DNA from: DDH964 sp963763205 | GTDB taxonomy: Bacteria > Desulfobacterota > Desulfuromonadia > Desulfuromonadales > DDH964 | Assembly (NCBI GenBank): GCA_963763205.1 | Contig: CAVXNQ010000018.1 | Span: 1-64,000, forward strand | DNA: 64,000 bases | Direction of reading: 5' to 3' | Part shown: piece by piece, positions 60,066-64,000 of the stretch | How positions within the stretch are numbered: position 1 is the stretch's first letter | How the letters are laid out: each line of letters begins with the position of its first letter | Notes under the pieces: generated by a model | Database searches by the model: none | What the model saw: only the letters and a program-made list of their open reading frames with translations | What the model was told of the DNA's origin: nothing | Made by a program: the position numbers and the translations under genes

Positions 60066-62432
60066 TCAAGCCGGGGGGGCGGCCGGCGGCAGGCTGCCTA
60101 CCGCTGCCAGCAGATCGGCTTCCGGGGCCGGACGCTCGAGGTAGTATCCCTGGATTTCGTCGCAGCCGTGGGTGCGCAGAAATTCCCGCTGCTGATCCGT
60201 CTCTACCCCCTCCGCGATGACCCGCAGCCCGAGATTGTGGGCGATGCTGATGGTGGTGCGGGCGATGGCCGCGGCGGTTTCGTCACTGAACAGGTTGTGG
60301 ATGAAGGTATGGTCGATTTTAAGCCGCTGTATCGGCAGCCGGCGCAGCAGGTTGAGAGAGGTGAAGCCGGTCCCGAAATTGTCGACGGCAATGGAGACGC
60401 CCAGCCCCTGCAGGCGTTTCAGGACGGTCGCGGCCTGGGCCGGGTCTTGCTGGAGCAGGTTCTCGGTCATCTCGAGTTCGAGGCGTGCCGGCGGCAAACC
60501 GGTGGCGGCGAGGATGTCGCGCAGGGTGGGGAGGAACTCGGAATCGATCAGCTGCCGGTGGGAGAGGTTGACCGCGATCCGGACCGGGGGAAGCCCCTGC
60601 TCCTCCCAGGCCCGCATCCGTTCGCAGGCGGTGCGCAGCACCCAGGAGCCGATCGGCAGGATCAGCCCGGTCTCTTCGGCCAGGGCCAGAAACTCGGCGG
60701 GCATCAGCAACCCGCGCCCGGGGTGCTGCCAGCGCACTAGCGCCTCGATGCCGCAGAGTCGTCCGGTGGCGACTTCCACCTGGTCCTGGAAGTGGAGCTG
60801 GAGCTCGCCGCGCTGCAGGGCGCGGCGCAGGTAGGTCTCCATCCGCAGGCGCTCCTGGGCACGGGCGTTGAGATCGCTGGAGAAGTAGCGGTAGGTGTTG
60901 CGTCCCTGCTCCTTGGCCAGATACATGGCCATGTCGGCATGGGCGATCAGGGTTTCGGCCTGGAGGGCGTCATCCGGGTAGAGGGCGATGCCGATGCTGG
61001 TCGAAGTAAAGATCTCCTGCGCCTTGAGGCGGATGGGACGGGTTAACGCCTGCAGGATCTTGCGGGCGGTGACCGTCGCGTCCCCGGAATTTTCCAGGCG
61101 GTTGAGGATGACCACGAATTCGTCGCCGCCGAGGCGCGCCACTGTGTCGCTTTTGCGGACACAGCCGAGCAGTCGCCGGGCGACCACCTGCAGCAGCTCG
61201 TCGCCGGCGCTGTGTCCCAGGGTGTCGTTGATCACCTTGAAACGGTCGAGGTCGAGAAACAGGACCGCTACCTGCTCTTTCTCGCGGCCCGCCAGAATGA
61301 GCTGCTGGTCGAGGCGGTCCCGGAGCAGCAGGCGGTTGGGCAGGCCGGTGAGGGCATCCTGATAGGCCAGCTGCTTGACCGAGTTTTCGGCGACCTTGAG
61401 GGGCGTGATGTCGTCATGGGTGACGACGGCAAAGGTCCCGCGGCTGTTGGTGAAGGGGGTGATCCGTCCCAGATACCAGCGCGGAGCGTTGGGCCCCTGG
61501 TGGGGGTATTCGAGGCTGAATTCACTGAGCTGGCCGGCCAGGACCGCGCGGATGCCGCAGGCGAAGGCCTCGGCATGCGGATTCGACCCGGCGCCGCGGT
61601 CGAGAATTTCGAGGTAGTTGTCCCCCTGCTCCGGCACTTCCGGCAGCGGACAGTGGGAATCCTCCCCCCAGCAGCGGTTGGTGGCAAGAATGCGACCGTC
61701 GGCGGCGAGGATTGCCACCCGCTGGGCGAGGGCGTCGAGGGTGGCGTGGACGAAGCTTTCCGAATCGCGCAGCGCCTCATCGACGCGGCGCCGGTCGCTG
61801 ATGTCCATAGCCATCAGCAGAGTCCCGCCGGGCGTCTCGCCGGAGGTGCCGATCGGACTGTGGGAGAGCAGGGTGCAGATTTCTCCGCCGCTCGCGGTGC
61901 GCAGGCAGATTTCGGCGATTGCGCCCGGTGCCCCGATCTGCGGATTCAGCAGTGCGGCAGCCTGATCCTGGTCGGCGGTGGGGACCAGATCGAGAAACCG
62001 GCGTTGCAGCAGGTCCTGGGACGGGTAGCCGAGCATCGATTCCAGCTGCCGGTTGACGAAGGTGATCAGGCCGTCGGGGCTGACGATCAGGATCCCTTCC
62101 TTGGTCGCCTCGACGATCCGCCGGTAGCGTTCACCCTGGTCGCGGACCTCCCGCAACAGCGGCGGCAGGCCGCCGATGCCGGCCAGCAGCAACAGGGAGA
62201 CGGCCAGCCCGAAGAGTTCGTTATCCATCTGGGGGGTGTAGGTCTGGGGGGAGAACAAGGCGTGGCCGAGGCTGACCAGGGGCGCCAGCGCGAGAATCAG
62301 GACGGCGGCCGCCAGCAACAGCCAGGTCCGCGAACGCCCGCCGAAGCGGGCCAGGCGCAGGGTCAGAATCGCCGCTGCGAATCGCAGCAGGGTGGTTGCC
62401 ATGAGGATGGCGAGGGCAACGGCAACGGTCAT
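60066..62432 (-). CDS. Membrane-bound PAS-GGDEF-EAL protein
   Basis: 788 aa: membrane segments (1-100, about three helices), two PAS domains (about 105-340), GGDEF (about 360-530) with the intact LGGDEFVVIL near 436, and EAL (about 545-780) with GIEALVRWQHP, EMTENLLQQ, NLSHRQL, LKIDHTFI and IAEGVET. In the usual DDFGTG the second Asp is Asn (VDNFGTGFTSLN near 680), which in phosphodiesterases binds metal; breakdown activity may be reduced while synthesis is intact. ATG at 62432. Confidence 0.88.
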   Translation of the reverse strand: MTVAVALAILMATTLLRFAAAILTLRLARFGGRSRTWLLLAAAVLILALAPLVSLGHALFSPQTYTPQMDNELFGLAVSLLLLAGIGGLPPLLREVRDQGERYRRIVEATKEGILIVSPDGLITFVNRQLESMLGYPSQDLLQRRFLDLVPTADQDQAAALLNPQIGAPGAIAEICLRTASGGEICTLLSHSPIGTSGETPGGTLLMAMDISDRRRVDEALRDSESFVHATLDALAQRVAILAADGRILATNRCWGEDSHCPLPEVPEQGDNYLEILDRGAGSNPHAEAFACGIRAVLAGQLSEFSLEYPHQGPNAPRWYLGRITPFTNSRGTFAVVTHDDITPLKVAENSVKQLAYQDALTGLPNRLLLRDRLDQQLILAGREKEQVAVLFLDLDRFKVINDTLGHSAGDELLQVVARRLLGCVRKSDTVARLGGDEFVVILNRLENSGDATVTARKILQALTRPIRLKAQEIFTSTSIGIALYPDDALQAETLIAHADMAMYLAKEQGRNTYRYFSSDLNARAQERLRMETYLRRALQRGELQLHFQDQVEVATGRLCGIEALVRWQHPGRGLLMPAEFLALAEETGLILPIGSWVLRTACERMRAWEEQGLPPVRIAVNLSHRQLIDSEFLPTLRDILAATGLPPARLELEMTENLLQQDPAQAATVLKRLQGLGVSIAVDNFGTGFTSLNLLRRLPIQRLKIDHTFIHNLFSDETAAAIARTTISIAHNLGLRVIAEGVETDQQREFLRTHGCDEIQGYYLERPAPEADLLAAVGSLPPAAPPA

Positions 62433-62577
62433 CGCAGTCGGCTCCGGTTGGACCGCTGAACTGCCCGGCGAAGTGCCCCGGGGACCGCTCGGTGGCCGTG
62501 GCGGCGCGATCGGATTCGCAAGGACAGCGGCTGAACCATTATACCAGAGGCCGACTTGGGTGCGGCGGGGGAGGCGC

Positions 62578-64000
62578 TCAGCTGGTTGCTGCGTTGGGGA
62601 GGGATGGCAGCCAGCGGTCGAGGATGTCCCGGAGCTGATTGGGCCAGAACGGCTTGCCGAGATGATCGTCCATCCCCGCTCCCAGGCATTTCCGGCGGTC
62701 CTCTTCCAGGGCGTGGGCGGTCAGGGCGATGATCGGGGTCCGATGGCCGGCGGCAGCCGCCCGTTCTTCGCTGCGAATCCGGCGGGTGGCGGTGAAGCCA
62801 TCCAGCTCCGGCATCTGGCAATCCATGAAAATCAGGTCGTAGGGGTTGGCGGCCCAGGCTTCCAGGGCCAGTCTGCCGTTGGCGACCAGGTCCACCTCGC
62901 AACCGTACATCTCCAGCAGGGTCTTGATGAGGTCCTGGTTGACGAGGTTGTCCTCCGCCACCAGGACCCGGCCGCGGGGTGCTACGGCTCCCCCCCGGGG
63001 CACTTGGGGAGCGCCGGGGGGGGCGGCGGTTTCCGCGGCGGGGGGGAGCGAAGCCGGCCCTGCCTGTCTGTCGACGGCGAACGGGATGGTGAAGCGGAAG
63101 GTGGTCCCCTGCCCCGGCCTGCTCTCCACCGCGATGCTCCCGCCCATCAGTTCGAGGAGCTGGCGGACGATGGCCAGGCCGAGACCGGTCCCGCCGTACT
63201 GGCGGCTGGGAGTAGTGTCCACCTGGGAAAAGGATTCGAAGATCCGCTGTTGATCTTCGCTGGCGATGCCGATGCCGGTGTCCCGCACCGCGAAGCACAG
63301 CCGCGGATCCTGGCTGTCGTCGGGCGGCCGGGTGACGCCGATGCTGATCCGGCCCCGTTCGGTGAACTTGAGACTGTTGTTGACCAGATTGAGCAGGATC
63401 TGGCGCATCTTTCGGCCATCTCCCCACAGCGCATCGGGAACGTCCGCGGCCACCTGGCAGGTCAACTCCAGGCCCTTGCGCTGGGCCTGGCCGGCGAACA
63501 GATCGCGAACTTCCCCGAACAGCTGGCGCAGGGGGACCGGGCCCGCCCCGAGTTTCATCTGCCCGGCCTCGATCTTGGAAATATCGAGAACGTCGTTGAG
63601 CAGATCGAGGAGCGCCTCGGAGGACTGCATGACGGTCTCGGCAAAGTGCCGCTGCCGCGGCGGGAGGTCCTCCTGCAGCAGCAGTTCGGTCATGCCGATG
63701 ATGCCGTGCATGGGGGTGCGGATTTCGTGGCTCATATTGGCCAGAAAACTCGACTTGGCCTGGTTGGCCGCCTCCGCCCGGTCGGCCATCGCCACGGCCA
63801 GGTCCCGTGCTTCCCGCAGTTCCTGCGTGCGCTGCCGGACCTGCGCTTCGAGTTCCTCCTGCTGCCCCTCGACCCGCCGGCGGTAGTCGCGCAGGCGGCC
63901 GACCATGAGATCGAAGGCGGCGCCGAGTTCGGCTATCTCGCGGGAACCGGTGACCCTGACCTCTTGGCCAGGTTCGCCATCGCCGATGGTGCGGGTTGCC
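62578..64000 (-). CDS. Hybrid sensor histidine kinase, N-terminus beyond the window
   Basis: The visible C-terminal 474 residues begin in a HAMP-like part (REIAELGAAFDLMVGRLRDY), then a coiled coil, H-box FLANMSHEIRTPMHGIIG, HATPase (NLVNNSLKF, DTGIGIASEDQQRIFESF, GGTGLGLAIV), and a receiver (LVAEDNLVNQ; Asp in LIFMDCQMPELDGF; ALTAHALEED; GKPFWPNQL). A periplasmic sensor domain probably lies beyond the window. It and the GGDEF-EAL gene are on the same strand, 145 bases apart. Confidence 0.9.
   Translation of the reverse strand, partial: ATRTIGDGEPGQEVRVTGSREIAELGAAFDLMVGRLRDYRRRVEGQQEELEAQVRQRTQELREARDLAVAMADRAEAANQAKSSFLANMSHEIRTPMHGIIGMTELLLQEDLPPRQRHFAETVMQSSEALLDLLNDVLDISKIEAGQMKLGAGPVPLRQLFGEVRDLFAGQAQRKGLELTCQVAADVPDALWGDGRKMRQILLNLVNNSLKFTERGRISIGVTRPPDDSQDPRLCFAVRDTGIGIASEDQQRIFESFSQVDTTPSRQYGGTGLGLAIVRQLLELMGGSIAVESRPGQGTTFRFTIPFAVDRQAGPASLPPAAETAAPPGAPQVPRGGAVAPRGRVLVAEDNLVNQDLIKTLLEMYGCEVDLVANGRLALEAWAANPYDLIFMDCQMPELDGFTATRRIRSEERAAAAGHRTPIIALTAHALEEDRRKCLGAGMDDHLGKPFWPNQLRDILDRWLPSLPNAATS

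Overview
The window is GC-rich, densely packed bacterial chromosome. Its content and gene order (assimilatory sulfur cluster under SAM-I riboswitches, a his operon, mutS2-dnaG-rpoD, many ferritin-like, radical-SAM and c-di-GMP proteins) suggest a Desulfuromonadales/Geobacter-like member of the former Deltaproteobacteria. That placement is inferred from gene content only. The window is mostly core chromosome, with one IS element, one lower-GC island and many intergenic repeats. No prophage, CRISPR array or rRNA was seen.

Layout: (1) 1-2960: end of an unidentified gene, a hypothetical protein, a frameshifted M23 peptidase and a small His/Cys-rich membrane protein. (2) 2980-13480, minus strand: sulfur assimilation and methionine synthesis. 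cysH, cysD, cysNC, a siroheme sulfite/nitrite reductase and cysK are followed by two PLP trans-sulfuration genes behind one SAM-I riboswitch, then metX behind a second. (3) 13.7-20.2 kb: ammonium transporter, Rrf2 regulator, receiver protein, gluQ, a lipoprotein, rho and rpmE. (4) 20.4-30.3 kb: thyX, prfA, prmC, murA and hisG-D-B-H-A-F-IE. (5) 30.5-40.1 kb: yqeY, cvpA, mutS2, dnaG, rpoD, a CAU tRNA, a NIF3-like gene, a zinc-ribbon protein and rnpB. (6) 40.1-55.8 kb: mixed accessory and metabolic genes, including an HDOD-histidine kinase/c-di-GMP operon, a lone GemA-like gene, a low-GC island with a VOC protein, endonuclease V and a rhomboid protease. (7) 55.97-57.26 kb: an IS481-like element with an amber codon. 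(8) 57.7-64 kb: RNA methyltransferase, radical SAM protein, ferritin-like protein, GGDEF-EAL protein and a hybrid kinase that runs off the window.

Two features stand out. First, many inter-gene gaps hold palindromic or tandem repeats of several unrelated sequences. These include period-7 degenerate tandems arranged as inverted arms, about 185 bp elements with terminal inverted repeats, and GGGGCGAAC-type hairpins. In at least eight cases the outer edge of the repeat is, or directly abuts, the stop codon of a flanking gene. Second, at least eleven otherwise well-conserved genes, including essential ones such as rho, carry single-base frameshifts. Nearly all are one-base insertions, which looks like uncorrected sequencing error rather than gene decay. 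I annotate these as genes with a frameshift.
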